The notes: generated by a model not told the origin, from the letters alone. 64,000 nucleotides of DNA from Bacteroidota bacterium (GCA_023459355.1 JAEWUM010000033.1:80803-144802); one strand, 5' to 3'. Positions 54,935 to 63,162 are shown, counted from the stretch's first letter. Program-made: numbers and translations.

Positions 54935-55285
54935 AATCCCCATTACAATCCATTCTACATTCTGATAAACAATCGGTAATACAGATTCCAAAACAACAAT
55001 TTGTTCGCAAACCAAGATCTATTTCATCGTTTATTGCAGGGTTTAAATCGGCAATAAATTCAAAAATTGATGATTATATTGATGAAAACAGATTAATGAT
55101 TCCAAAATAAAATCGGAATAACCATTTTTTTCAATCCAATTATCATGATCATATTATTCGTAATCATGCTGAATATATACGCATTAAAGAATACATAATA
55201 AACAACCCGATTAAATGGAATGATGATACATTTAACCCAATTAACCAAAACACAAAATTATAACCATACCATATCCATTTTGCAC

Positions 55286-55313
55286 GTAGAGACGCACGGC
55301 CGTGCGTCTCTAC
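55286..55313. repeat. GTAG-bordered 28-bp perfect palindrome, copy 3
   Basis: Identical to copies 1 and 2 and 22 bp downstream of the RAYT terminal stop. Its right half begins the 30-bp repeat array that follows. Confidence 0.95.
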
Positions 55314-55410
55314 ACAATTCGGTTTTCTACCGTGCGTCTCTACACAATTCGGTTTTCTACCGTGCGCCTCTACACAATTGGATTTCTGCCGTGCGTCACC
55401 ATTCGGTTTT
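55301..55410. repeat. 30-bp tandem repeat array derived from a half palindrome
   Basis: The unit CGTGCGTCTC-TACACAATTC-GGTTTTCTAC occurs twice identically (55301-55330, 55331-55360), once with changes (55361-55390) and once partially (to about 55410, GTGCGTC then ATTCGGTTTT). Each unit carries the right arm of the palindrome. It is not a CRISPR: units abut with no spacers. Confidence 0.9.
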
Positions 55411-55465
55411 AATTGCCATCAGGATTTAATATATAACGTTTTAGGTGAGAAATATTTGATTAACG

Positions 55466-56704
55466 TTATTCGTACCGGATAATCTTCGCAGGAAGAATTT
55501 TGGTTATCAGGTAAGATGGACCTATCATCATCAGGATGGATGCCAGCAAAGTGCCGATATTCAAACCGATAATCAACGGCCAGTTAAACAAAATTGGTAA
55601 GGTAGCAATGTAATATGCTTCCGGATCAAGCGGAATAATACCCGTGAAATACTGGATAGCACAGATACTCAACCCGATGATATTTCCCCACAGCATACCT
55701 TTTCCTATCAGGAATAAAGAATGATACAGAAATATCTTTCTGACCGACCAGTTGGTAGCGCCGATAGATTTGAGAATGCCTATCATCGTAGTGCGTTCCA
55801 GTATCAATATAAGCAATCCGGAAATCATGTTGAAGCCGGCTACAGCCAGCATCAGAAATAGTATTACCCATACATTGATATCTAACAAATCGAGCCAGGA
55901 GAAGATCTGCGGATTAATGTCCCGGATGGTTTGGGTATATAGCATGTTCCCGTTGGCCTGTGCCTTGTTGGCGGTTTTAAAATAGACCTGATCGCCGATT
56001 TCATCGATTTCATCGAAATTATTGATAAGAATTTCATACCCACTGACTTCTGAATCCTGCCAGTTGTTCAGTTGTCTGATGTGACGCATATCTGTCAGAA
56101 TAAACAGCTTATCATATTCAATGAAATTGGTTGAATATATCCCGCTGATGGTGAATTTTCTGGCCCTGACCTGGTCCTGCATGAAATAGGAAAAGAAAGA
56201 ATCACCCAACTTCAATTTGAATAAATCGGCCAGATGTTTGGATATGATAGCCTGGTTTTGCAGACTGTCACCGATATGCAAAATATCACCTTCTAATAAA
56301 TTACTTTTGAAGAAATCCCAGTCGAAATGTTTATCAATTCCTTTGAGCACAATTCCCTGGAACTGCTCATTTGTTTTTATGATACCCGGTTTGGTGGCAA
56401 AAGCCTGTATGTGTTTTACGCCGGGAATTGCCGCCAGCTCATTTTTCAGCGTATCATTCAGCATGATGGGAGTTAGTTCGTAGGTATTATTGCTATCAAA
56501 ATTGGTAATTTGTATATGTCCCCCGAAACCGATGGTCTTATTTCTGATTTCTTTTTTAAAACCGGTTACGATACTCACAGCCAGCAGCATCACGGTAAGC
56601 CCGATGGCAATTCCCAGGATGGCTATACGCACAGCAGGACGGGAAACATGTTTCCTGTCCTGCCTGAAGTGAATGCGTTTTGCTATGAAGTATTCTAAAT
56701 TCAT
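55466..56704 (-). CDS. FtsX-like ABC transporter permease (LolC/E-type)
   Basis: This 412-residue inner-membrane protein has one N-terminal helix (about 25-48, AVRIAILGIAIGLTVMLLAVSIV), a periplasmic domain (about 50-270, including GVKHIQAFATKPGIIKT and FQGIVLKGID) and three C-terminal helices (about 275-405), the MacB/FtsX layout. The overall pattern recalls LolC/LolE of the lipoprotein release system, a usual annotation in Bacteroidota, but the ATPase is not adjacent here. The start lies one base after the stop of the upstream aminotransferase, so the two are co-transcribed and probably translationally coupled. Confidence 0.85.
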   Translation of the reverse strand: MNLEYFIAKRIHFRQDRKHVSRPAVRIAILGIAIGLTVMLLAVSIVTGFKKEIRNKTIGFGGHIQITNFDSNNTYELTPIMLNDTLKNELAAIPGVKHIQAFATKPGIIKTNEQFQGIVLKGIDKHFDWDFFKSNLLEGDILHIGDSLQNQAIISKHLADLFKLKLGDSFFSYFMQDQVRARKFTISGIYSTNFIEYDKLFILTDMRHIRQLNNWQDSEVSGYEILINNFDEIDEIGDQVYFKTANKAQANGNMLYTQTIRDINPQIFSWLDLLDINVWVILFLMLAVAGFNMISGLLILILERTTMIGILKSIGATNWSVRKIFLYHSLFLIGKGMLWGNIIGLSICAIQYFTGIIPLDPEAYYIATLPILFNWPLIIGLNIGTLLASILMMIGPSYLITKILPAKIIRYE

Positions 56705-56705
56705 G

Positions 56706-57911
56706 TCATTTTTTCAAGGTGTTACCGGGGTAAGCATCCAGCGCTTTTTCGAGTACGATCAAGGCCTTTTTCAGGGCTTCTTTTTCCAGTACGTAAGCGA
56801 TACGGACTTCATTCCGGCCGATATCAGGAGTCGTATAAAAACCGGAAGCAGGAGCCATCATTACGGTCTGACCCTCATAATCAAAGTCTGATAGCAACCA
56901 GGCACAGAATTTATCGGCATCATCAACCGGAAGTTTGGCAACAGTGTAAAAAGCGCCCATCGGTATCGGTGAATACACGCCGGGAATACGATTCAGGCCA
57001 TCAATCAGGTATTTACGCCTTTCCACATATTCGTTGTACATTTCGAGCATATATTCTTCCGGGGTATCGATGGAAGCTTCTGCTGCAATTTGTCCGATTA
57101 ACGGGGGACTCAGACGGGCCTGACAAAATTTCATCACATTGTCCCTTACTTTTTTGTTTTTAGTTACCAAAGCGCCAACGCGGATTCCACATTCACTGTA
57201 TCTTTTTGAAACAGAGTCGAACAATACGACGTTTTCTTCGATTCCATCCAGATGAAAAGCCGAAATATAAGGTGCACCGGTGTAACAGAATTCACGGTAA
57301 ACTTCATCGGAGAATAAATACAAATCGTATTTCTTTACGAGTTTCTTGATGTTGTTCATTTCGGCGCGGGTATAGAGATAACCGGTCGGATTGTTCGGGT
57401 TGCAAATCAGGATACCTTTGGTTCTGGGTGTGATGAGTTCCTCGAATTTTTCAATCGGAGGCAGGGCAAAACCATCTTCAATACTGCAGAATATCGGTTT
57501 GATAACAGCGCCGGCCGCAATGGCAAAAGCAGTATAGTTGGCATAAGCAGGCTCGGGAACGATGATTTCATCTCCCGGATCCAGACAGCTCATGAAGGCA
57601 AAGTTCACTGCTTCGGAGCCACCAGTGGTAACAATGATGTTTTCTTCCGTTACATCAATATTAAAGCGATGGTAGTAACTGGCCAGTTTGGTACGCAGAC
57701 TTTTAATTCCGTCACTCGGACTGTATTCCAGTATACTTCTGTCGATATTGCGAATCGCGTCGATCGCCACCTGAGGAGTTTTCAAATCGGGCTGACCGAT
57801 ATTCAGGTGATACACTTTGACTCCGCGTGCTTTGGCTTTATCGGCCAGCGGAACTAACTTACGGATAGGCGATTCGGGCATTGAATTCCCGCGTTGGGAT
57901 GTCTGTGGCAT
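56706..57911 (-). CDS. Class I/II pyridoxal-phosphate aminotransferase (AspC-like)
   Basis: This 401-residue cytoplasmic enzyme has fold type I features: LNIGQPDLKTPQ near residue 40, TTGGSEAVNFAF (cofactor phosphate), ICNPNNPTGYLYT, LYLFSDEVYREF and the Schiff-base Lys236 in SVSKRYSECGIRVG, with NEVRIAY near the C-terminus for the substrate carboxylate. Length is normal. The SKRYSxCGxRxG motif marks a subgroup common in Bacteroidota and usually annotated as aspartate or aromatic aminotransferase; the amino-acid substrate cannot be told. A shorter start at Met11 (57881) is possible. Confidence 0.92.
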   Translation of the reverse strand: MPQTSQRGNSMPESPIRKLVPLADKAKARGVKVYHLNIGQPDLKTPQVAIDAIRNIDRSILEYSPSDGIKSLRTKLASYYHRFNIDVTEENIIVTTGGSEAVNFAFMSCLDPGDEIIVPEPAYANYTAFAIAAGAVIKPIFCSIEDGFALPPIEKFEELITPRTKGILICNPNNPTGYLYTRAEMNNIKKLVKKYDLYLFSDEVYREFCYTGAPYISAFHLDGIEENVVLFDSVSKRYSECGIRVGALVTKNKKVRDNVMKFCQARLSPPLIGQIAAEASIDTPEEYMLEMYNEYVERRKYLIDGLNRIPGVYSPIPMGAFYTVAKLPVDDADKFCAWLLSDFDYEGQTVMMAPASGFYTTPDIGRNEVRIAYVLEKEALKKALIVLEKALDAYPGNTLKK

Positions 57912-57945
57912 GCTTTTTTTAGTTTTGCCTGCAAAATTAGTGAAA

Positions 57946-60423
57946 TTATTTAAAATCCACTATCAATTTGACATTAAATTGTCGGCCTGTGAGATAATTC
58001 GGAACGGCGAGCTGTTGTCCGTAAATATCTGTTACCCAGTAATACGAATTTACGTTTTTAAAATCCATGAGATTAAATACTTCCAGGTTCAGCCAGATAC
58101 TCTGCAGACCTTTCATCCATTTTTTGTTCATCAGGGCATCTTTTCCGCTGATCAGAATTCTTGAGGCGCCGATATCCACTCGTTTATAAGCCGGTGCCCG
58201 CAGTACGCCGCGATACAGGTTATTGCGGGGCGGACCGTAAGGCATACCATCCGAATATACGAATTTCAGCTGCAATTTGTAATTCGGATTGTTGGGCAGG
58301 TAATCCTGAAACATCATGGAGAAAGCATAACGTTGTTCGTTCGGACGCGAAACCCAACCCGGCCATACCATGGTAGAAGAAGTGATGTTCCGGTTTTCAT
58401 CGTAGGTATGCTGCAAATAACTGTCGCCAATGATGTCTTCTTTCGAATTCATGAGCGAGAAGTTAATCCAGGAATCTGTTCCGGGAACCAATTCTCCGAA
58501 AAGTTTGAAATCAATACCGGCTGTATAAGCTTTGGCATTGTTATGCCCTGAATACGTAATCTGTACGTTATCCACATCGTAGGTAATCACCCGGTCGGCT
58601 AATTTCAAATACGCTTCCGTTGTAAATTTAAACGGTCGGCCAAAAGCCCTGAAATAATGATCGCCTCCCAGTACTAACTGTACCGAACGCTGAGCGCGGA
58701 TGTTTTCATTCAGCGCGATATTCACATTTCCCAGTACATCGCTGACCGTGTCCCTGATTTCCTTGTAAAACGGAGCCTGGTAATACAAACCGGTTCCCAA
58801 TCTGAAACTGAAATCCTTTTCCCAGGCAGGTATAAAAGCCAGAGAAACCCTGGGGCTCACCAATAATTCTTTGTTGAAAGTCCAGTAATGGGCACGCACT
58901 CCGCCTGTCAGGGTAAAACCACCAGCATCGCCCCGCCATTTGTAGGTATCCTGTAGAAAAGCGGTTGTTCGCCAACTGGTGAGTGTGTTCGACGCTTTCA
59001 TGTTATAATACAGGTTCACGCTTTCATCGTCGTAGGGCAGGGAATAGCCTACCGAATCGCGCCATTCCCATTCGCTGATTTGATCGGCAATAATTTCCCT
59101 CTGCAGGTTTGCACCCCATTTCAGTTTGTGCGATATTCCGTTAAATTCTCCGGTATGACCTATATTAACCACGGTTGCATTCAGGGTGTTACGTGCATGT
59201 TCGTGATATTTTCCAATACCGAGCGTGGCGCCTTCTCGGTTTTCTTCTTTCAGGTCCATTTTAACTTCCCCCAGATGATATTCACTCAGGATATCAAAGT
59301 TTTCATTTTCATCGGTCTGGAATGCTGAGGAGGTCAGACTCAATTTAATATTCTGTTGAGGATGATAATGATAACTCAACGCTCCGAAAGCTGTTCTGAA
59401 GATATCTTTCTCCTGACCCTCGAAGAAAATGGTGAGCTTGCGCCCCATGTTATATGTTCCAAAATTGGTTTCACGTGTGGTCGGGACAAAATTGAAAATA
59501 TTCTGCGAGAAGTTTCCCAGGAATGTCATTTCCGATTTTTCAGAAAGCTTATAAGTAAAATAGCCCTGATAATCGATGAATGATGGATTGTATTCTCCCT
59601 CCGTATCTAATGAGCCCAGCAGATAAGCCGAAGTCTTGTACCGGATACCATGCAATTGGGTGAATTTGTTTTTAGAAGTACCCACGTAGGCGGTTGCTCC
59701 CAGCAAACTCATCGATACGGAAGATTCAAACTCAGCAGGCTTTTTGTATTCTATATCGAGTACCGACGACATTTTATCACCATACTCAGCATTGAATGCG
59801 CCGGATGAGAATCCGACCTTTTGCACCATGTCATTGTTGATAAAGCTCAACCCTTCCTGTTGTCCGGCTCGCACCAACAAAGGGCGATAAACCTCAATTC
59901 CATTGACATACACGATGTTTTCATCAAAGTTACCCCCACGCACATTGTATTGAGAACTCAATTCATTATTGGACGTAACACCGGCAAAAGTAATCAGGAT
60001 CGATTCGAAATTTCCGGAGATATTGGGCATCAGCTTTGATTTCAAGGGATCCAGGTAATCCATCGTCGATGTTTGTCTGCGCTGTGCAACCACATCTAAA
60101 TCCTGAATTTGCGTGCTTGTCGGACGTAATTCCACTGAAATCTGCATCACGGCCTGTTTAGGATAAAGTGTATGTCGAATGGTTTCATATCCGAGCAACG
60201 AAAAAACGATGGTTACAGAGTCTTTAACGGTGGTTGATAGTTCGTAATAGCCGTTCTGATTGGTCGTGGTTCCTACGGTTGTTTTGTCAAAATAGACATT
60301 GGCTAATTCAATTCCGCGGTTATTGTTATCAATCACGTATCCGAAAACCCTGAGTTTCGACTGGGCAAGAATGGGAGAGAGGAATATGGTTAGTAATAAA
60401 AAAGTTAATATCTTTCTGGGCAT
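57946..60423 (-). CDS. TonB-dependent outer-membrane receptor (non-SusC)
   Basis: This 825-residue protein has a signal peptide ending near ILAQ, a carboxypeptidase-regulatory-like domain (about 24-105, VFGYVIDNNNRGIELANVYF), a plug (about 120-225, PNISGNFESILITFAGVTSNNELSSQYNVRGGNFDENIVYVNGIEVYRP) and a barrel. It ends QFNVKLIVDFK with the terminal aromatic typical of outer-membrane proteins. No SusD is adjacent, which argues against a glycan importer; siderophore, metal or peptide uptake is possible. It may be transcribed with the downstream aminotransferase and permease (34-bp gap). Confidence 0.92.
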   Translation of the reverse strand: MPRKILTFLLLTIFLSPILAQSKLRVFGYVIDNNNRGIELANVYFDKTTVGTTTNQNGYYELSTTVKDSVTIVFSLLGYETIRHTLYPKQAVMQISVELRPTSTQIQDLDVVAQRRQTSTMDYLDPLKSKLMPNISGNFESILITFAGVTSNNELSSQYNVRGGNFDENIVYVNGIEVYRPLLVRAGQQEGLSFINNDMVQKVGFSSGAFNAEYGDKMSSVLDIEYKKPAEFESSVSMSLLGATAYVGTSKNKFTQLHGIRYKTSAYLLGSLDTEGEYNPSFIDYQGYFTYKLSEKSEMTFLGNFSQNIFNFVPTTRETNFGTYNMGRKLTIFFEGQEKDIFRTAFGALSYHYHPQQNIKLSLTSSAFQTDENENFDILSEYHLGEVKMDLKEENREGATLGIGKYHEHARNTLNATVVNIGHTGEFNGISHKLKWGANLQREIIADQISEWEWRDSVGYSLPYDDESVNLYYNMKASNTLTSWRTTAFLQDTYKWRGDAGGFTLTGGVRAHYWTFNKELLVSPRVSLAFIPAWEKDFSFRLGTGLYYQAPFYKEIRDTVSDVLGNVNIALNENIRAQRSVQLVLGGDHYFRAFGRPFKFTTEAYLKLADRVITYDVDNVQITYSGHNNAKAYTAGIDFKLFGELVPGTDSWINFSLMNSKEDIIGDSYLQHTYDENRNITSSTMVWPGWVSRPNEQRYAFSMMFQDYLPNNPNYKLQLKFVYSDGMPYGPPRNNLYRGVLRAPAYKRVDIGASRILISGKDALMNKKWMKGLQSIWLNLEVFNLMDFKNVNSYYWVTDIYGQQLAVPNYLTGRQFNVKLIVDFK

Positions 60424-60440
60424 GGATTGATAATTACATT

Positions 60441-60466
60441 TAGCGAATAGCGAATAGCGAATAATG
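60441..60466. repeat. GAATAGC short tandem repeat
   Basis: About three to four units related to TAGCGAA lie just upstream of the TonB-dependent receptor start on the minus strand. A minus-strand -7 element (TAAATTTG, 60479-60486 on the plus strand as CAAATTTA) is immediately behind them, so the repeats would lie in the 5-prime untranslated region. Confidence 0.75.
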
Positions 60467-60488
60467 ATAAAATGCGTGCAAATTTAAC

Positions 60489-60521
60489 AAAAAATCCTGA
60501 AGTGGACTGACTTCGGATTTT
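60489..60521 (-). terminator. Rho-independent terminator of the DMT transporter gene (minus strand)
   Basis: Read on the minus strand, AATCCGAAGT and ACTTCAGGATT pair (one bulged base, loop of about 6) and are followed by TTTTTGTT. It lies about 35 bp past the stop of the gene ending at 60557. Confidence 0.7.
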
Positions 60522-60556
60522 CGTAAGGAAAACGAATTTTACTCAGATTTATTATT

Positions 60557-61429
60557 TTAAAAGAAGAATAAACTTACCCCGATGATGCTGACGATGGCGC
60601 CAATGACATGGTGAGGTGCAATTTTTTCCTTAAACATGATAGCTGAAGGTACAATGATAAACACCGGAACCAACGCCATGAAGGTAGAAGCAATCCCGGT
60701 TTTGGTATGCTGAATGGCGAAAAGTGAAAGTGTTATACCTAAAAAAGGTCCGAAAAATGAACCGATTGAAACAGCCCGGATACCACTTTTATCTTTAAAA
60801 GCCTCTTTCACTTTTGGCCATCTTTTGAGCGCTGTAATCATGATGATGAAACATATCAGTCCGAATAAAATTCTGATTTGGGTAGCGGATATGGGATCGT
60901 AATTGCCAATTCCTTTCTTGCTTAGGATAAGTCCGATTGCCTGTCCCATTGCCCCGCCAAAGGCCAACAACAATCCTTTTGCAGGAACCCGTATTTTCAG
61001 TCTCCTGTCTGCAATGGCTATCACGATGCCCGACAAACTGACGAGGATGGCTATGATGCTTTTCAGCGAAAGAATTTCATCCAGAAAGAACCAGCCGATG
61101 GTAGCTGTAATCACCGGAACCGAACTCATGACAAGCGTAGCTGTGCGTGAACCAATGATGAGATAGGATTTGAATAAGAATAAATCCCCGAGGAAAAGTC
61201 CGACTACCCCCGATAATCCCAGCCAAAACCACTGGTAGCCGGTTGCATCAGTCGGGAAAAAAGTTTGTTTGGTAATCAGCAAGGTAATACCCAGTAATAC
61301 GAACGCCCATACGAGCCGGATGATATTCACCGACAGAGAACCAATTTTACGGCCGGCCTTTTCAAAAAATAAGGCGCTGAGTGTCCAGCATATAGCCACG
61401 ACGAGGGCGGCGATTTCTCCGAAGAACAT
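60557..61429 (-). CDS. DMT-superfamily transporter with two EamA domains
   Basis: This 290-residue integral membrane protein has ten predicted helices in two EamA repeats (about 3-135 and 148-290). Characteristic stretches are ALVVAICWTLSALFFEKAG, LLITKQTFF, LGLSGVVGLFLGDLFLFKSYLIIGSRTATLVMSSVPVITATIGWFFLDE in the first half and FALVPVFIIVPSAIMFKEK in the second. The family exports metabolites or amino acids; the substrate is unknown. It is divergent from rlmB, with which it shares a short promoter region carrying inverted repeats, and is followed by its own terminator. Confidence 0.9.
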   Translation of the reverse strand: MFFGEIAALVVAICWTLSALFFEKAGRKIGSLSVNIIRLVWAFVLLGITLLITKQTFFPTDATGYQWFWLGLSGVVGLFLGDLFLFKSYLIIGSRTATLVMSSVPVITATIGWFFLDEILSLKSIIAILVSLSGIVIAIADRRLKIRVPAKGLLLAFGGAMGQAIGLILSKKGIGNYDPISATQIRILFGLICFIIMITALKRWPKVKEAFKDKSGIRAVSIGSFFGPFLGITLSLFAIQHTKTGIASTFMALVPVFIIVPSAIMFKEKIAPHHVIGAIVSIIGVSLFFF

Positions 61430-61438
61430 GTGTTTTTA

Positions 61439-61558
61439 ACTGAAAGCGGAAAGCGGAAAGCGGGGAGCTTTCATCTGTCCAACTGAAAATTTGTGCAAAG
61501 ATATAATATTATTTTGTACTTTTGCCGACGAAAACATTTTCCGCTTTCCGCTTTCAGT
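61439..61558. repeat. Inverted repeat of GAAAGCG units flanking the divergent promoters
   Basis: ACTGAAAGCGGAAAGCGG at 61439-61456 has its exact reverse complement at 61541-61558, about 84 bp apart. The left arm continues with a third GGAAAGC unit to 61464. The arms enclose both the DMT and rlmB promoter elements and lie just upstream of each start codon. Confidence 0.88.
61496..61524. promoter_or_regulatory. Divergent promoter elements for the DMT transporter and rlmB
   Basis: On the plus strand TACTTTTG (61517-61524) matches the -7 consensus, with TTTG at 61490-61493 as a -33 (23-bp gap, slightly long). On the minus strand TATCTTTG (CAAAGATA at 61496-61503) matches the -7 consensus for the DMT gene. 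The two -7 boxes are 13 bp apart. Confidence 0.55.
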
Positions 61559-61568
61559 TTTCCGCTAA

Positions 61569-62348
61569 ATGACAAAAAATAATGACATGATTCCATATTA
61601 CAAAAACAAACCCCGTCCCGAGAAGGACATGATTTTCGGTATTCGTGCCGTAATTGAAGCCATCGAGGCAGGAAAAGATATTGATAAAATCATGCTCAGG
61701 CGTGATATGACCGGTGAGTTGGCTAAAGAACTCTATACCTTACTGGAAGGTATGAATGTGCCGATACAGAAAGTACCTATCGAGAAACTTAACCGCATCA
61801 CGATGAAGAATCATCAAGGTGTGATTGCTTTTATTTCGCCGGTGACCTATCAGCGTATCGAAGACATCATACCCGGTATTTACGAAGAAGGCCGTACTCC
61901 TTTTATCGTGGTGTTGGATAATATTACCGATGTACGCAATTTCGGCGCCATTGCCCGTACCTGCGAATGTGCAGGCGTGGATGCCATCGTGGTGCCCATG
62001 AAGGGTGGGGCAGCCCTTAATGCCGATGCAGTAAAAACATCAGCAGGCGCTTTGATGAAAATCCCGGTTTGTCGCGAAGAAAACATCAGCAATGCCCTGA
62101 AATTCTTAGCTGCATCCGGTATCAAACTGATTGCAGCTACTGAAAAAGCAGAACAAAACTACACAGAAGTCGATTACAAAGTGCCGGTTGCCATTGTGAT
62201 GGGCTCTGAAGACGAAGGAATCGACCCTGCCCACCTGCGCATCTGTCAGGAATTGGTACGCATTCCCATCCTTGGCAGCATTGAGTCGCTGAATGTGTCT
62301 GTGGCAGCGGGGGTTATACTTTATGAAACAGTGAGACAACGAATATAG
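61569..62348 (+). CDS. rlmB: 23S rRNA 2'-O-ribose methyltransferase, TrmH/SpoU family
   Basis: This 259-residue enzyme is predicted to methylate G2251 of 23S rRNA with S-adenosylmethionine. It has an N-terminal substrate-binding domain (about 20-95, MIFGIRAVIEAIEAGKDIDKIMLRR) and a SPOUT domain with the three knot motifs: VVLDNITDVRNFGAIARTCECAGVDAIV, VAIVMGSEDEGI and IPILGSIESLNVSVAAGVILYE. The family also includes tRNA methylases, so the exact target is inferred from length and domain order. Met7 (61587) is an alternative start. Confidence 0.9.
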   Translation: MTKNNDMIPYYKNKPRPEKDMIFGIRAVIEAIEAGKDIDKIMLRRDMTGELAKELYTLLEGMNVPIQKVPIEKLNRITMKNHQGVIAFISPVTYQRIEDIIPGIYEEGRTPFIVVLDNITDVRNFGAIARTCECAGVDAIVVPMKGGAALNADAVKTSAGALMKIPVCREENISNALKFLAASGIKLIAATEKAEQNYTEVDYKVPVAIVMGSEDEGIDPAHLRICQELVRIPILGSIESLNVSVAAGVILYETVRQRI

Positions 62349-62352
62349 TTGA

Positions 62353-62390
62353 TAGTGGTCAGTGGTTAATTAACTAACCACTGACCACTA
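62353..62390. repeat. GTGGTTA-type hairpin, second copy
   Basis: TAGTGGTCAGTGGTTA (62353-62368) is followed by a 6-base loop and its exact reverse complement (62375-62390), beginning 4 bp after the rlmB stop. It is related to the repeat at 8852-8934: same GTGGTTA units, same TTGATAG lead-in, same position right after a stop codon. No T-tract follows. Confidence 0.85.
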
Positions 62391-62424
62391 ACCACTATTC
62401 ATTGCTTTCTAATTAACACAAGAA

Positions 62425-63099
62425 ATGACTGTATTATACGAAGACAACCACCTCATTGCCGTCAACAAATCCTCTTCGGAGATTGTGCAGGGCGACAAGA
62501 CTGGTGATGAACCCTTATCGGAGACCATCAAAAAATACATCAAGGAGAAATACAACAAACCCGGTGATGTATATTTGGGGGTTACCCATCGGCTCGACAG
62601 GCCGGTAAGCGGTGTTGTGTTGTTTGCGCGTACCAGCAAGGCCCTGGCCCGTTTGAATGAAATGTTCAAAACGCAACAGGTTAAGAAAACCTACTGGGCG
62701 ATAGTCAAAAACAAACCAGCTAATCCCGAAGGACGTCTCGAACATTATCTTGTACGCAACGAGAAGCAAAATAAATCCTATGCGCACGATAAAATGGTGC
62801 CGAATGCCAAAAAAGCAGCTCTGAAATACAAGCTTATCGGGCAGTCGGATACTTTTTATTTACTTGAGATAGAACTTGAAACTGGTCGCCACCACCAGAT
62901 TCGCTGCCAGCTCGCTAAAATGGGCTGTCCTATCAAAGGTGACCTGAAATACGGTTTCCCACGTTCCAACCCCAATGGCGGCATTTCCCTGCATGCCCTT
63001 TCGGTCGAATTTATCCATCCGGTATCCAAAGAACAAGTCAGCATTACGGCACCCGTTCCCGAAGATGAGAAGTTGTGGGAGGTAATTATTAAGGTTTGA
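62425..63099 (+). CDS. RluA-family RNA pseudouridine synthase
   Basis: This 224-residue enzyme isomerises uridine in rRNA or tRNA. It has the catalytic motif HRLDRPVSGVVLFA with the nucleophilic Asp, plus the family stretches YEDNHLIAVNK at the start, KTYWAIV, LETGRHHQIRCQLAKMGCPIKGDLKYG and ISLHAL. There is no N-terminal S4 domain, so it is the short single-domain type (RluA/TruC-like). The exact target uridine cannot be told. It lies 76 bp after rlmB, another RNA-modification gene, separated by the repeat hairpin. Confidence 0.93.
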   Translation: MTVLYEDNHLIAVNKSSSEIVQGDKTGDEPLSETIKKYIKEKYNKPGDVYLGVTHRLDRPVSGVVLFARTSKALARLNEMFKTQQVKKTYWAIVKNKPANPEGRLEHYLVRNEKQNKSYAHDKMVPNAKKAALKYKLIGQSDTFYLLEIELETGRHHQIRCQLAKMGCPIKGDLKYGFPRSNPNGGISLHALSVEFIHPVSKEQVSITAPVPEDEKLWEVIIKV

Positions 63100-63132
63100 T
63101 GTATGTGTTGCGCATTAGATAGCGCAGGTGTG

Positions 63133-63162
63133 TTGTCTGATTGAAATATATTACTACATTTG
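63133..63162 (+). promoter_or_regulatory. Promoter for the 63213 gene
   Basis: TTG (63133-63135) and TACATTTG (63155-63162) are separated by 19 bp, a full consensus match, 50 bp before the start codon. Confidence 0.6.

Larger units (their letters stand above)
54529..55263 (+). pseudogene. REP-associated tyrosine transposase (RAYT), interrupted by an in-frame stop
   Basis: The frame from 54529 gives a RAYT/Y1 transposase N-terminus (RMPEWDYANNGIYFITLVTQNREC, then the HUH motif MPNHIHAIVVL with His82 and His84). A TAA at 55108 stops it at 193 residues. Translation of the same frame continues without a gap: NNHFFQSNYHDHIIRNHAEY, then IRIKEYIINNPIKW to a TAA at 55261. That is the standard RAYT C-terminus, where the catalytic Tyr helix lies. 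A single nonsense substitution therefore explains the break. The coding region is further expanded by an 18-bp tandem repeat (residues 103-126) and by a copy of the 28-bp palindrome read as VETHGRASL (from residue 127). The enzyme would mobilise GTAG-bordered REP palindromes; this copy is probably inactive. Confidence 0.85.

Noticed and set aside
55301..55410. CRISPR-like look of regular 30-bp repeats
   Set aside because: Units abut directly with no spacers, and no cas genes are seen.
55220..55429. 69-residue frame with RASLHNSVFY repeats
   Set aside because: It is produced by the palindrome and the 30-bp array, and overlaps the RAYT C-terminal remnant in another frame.
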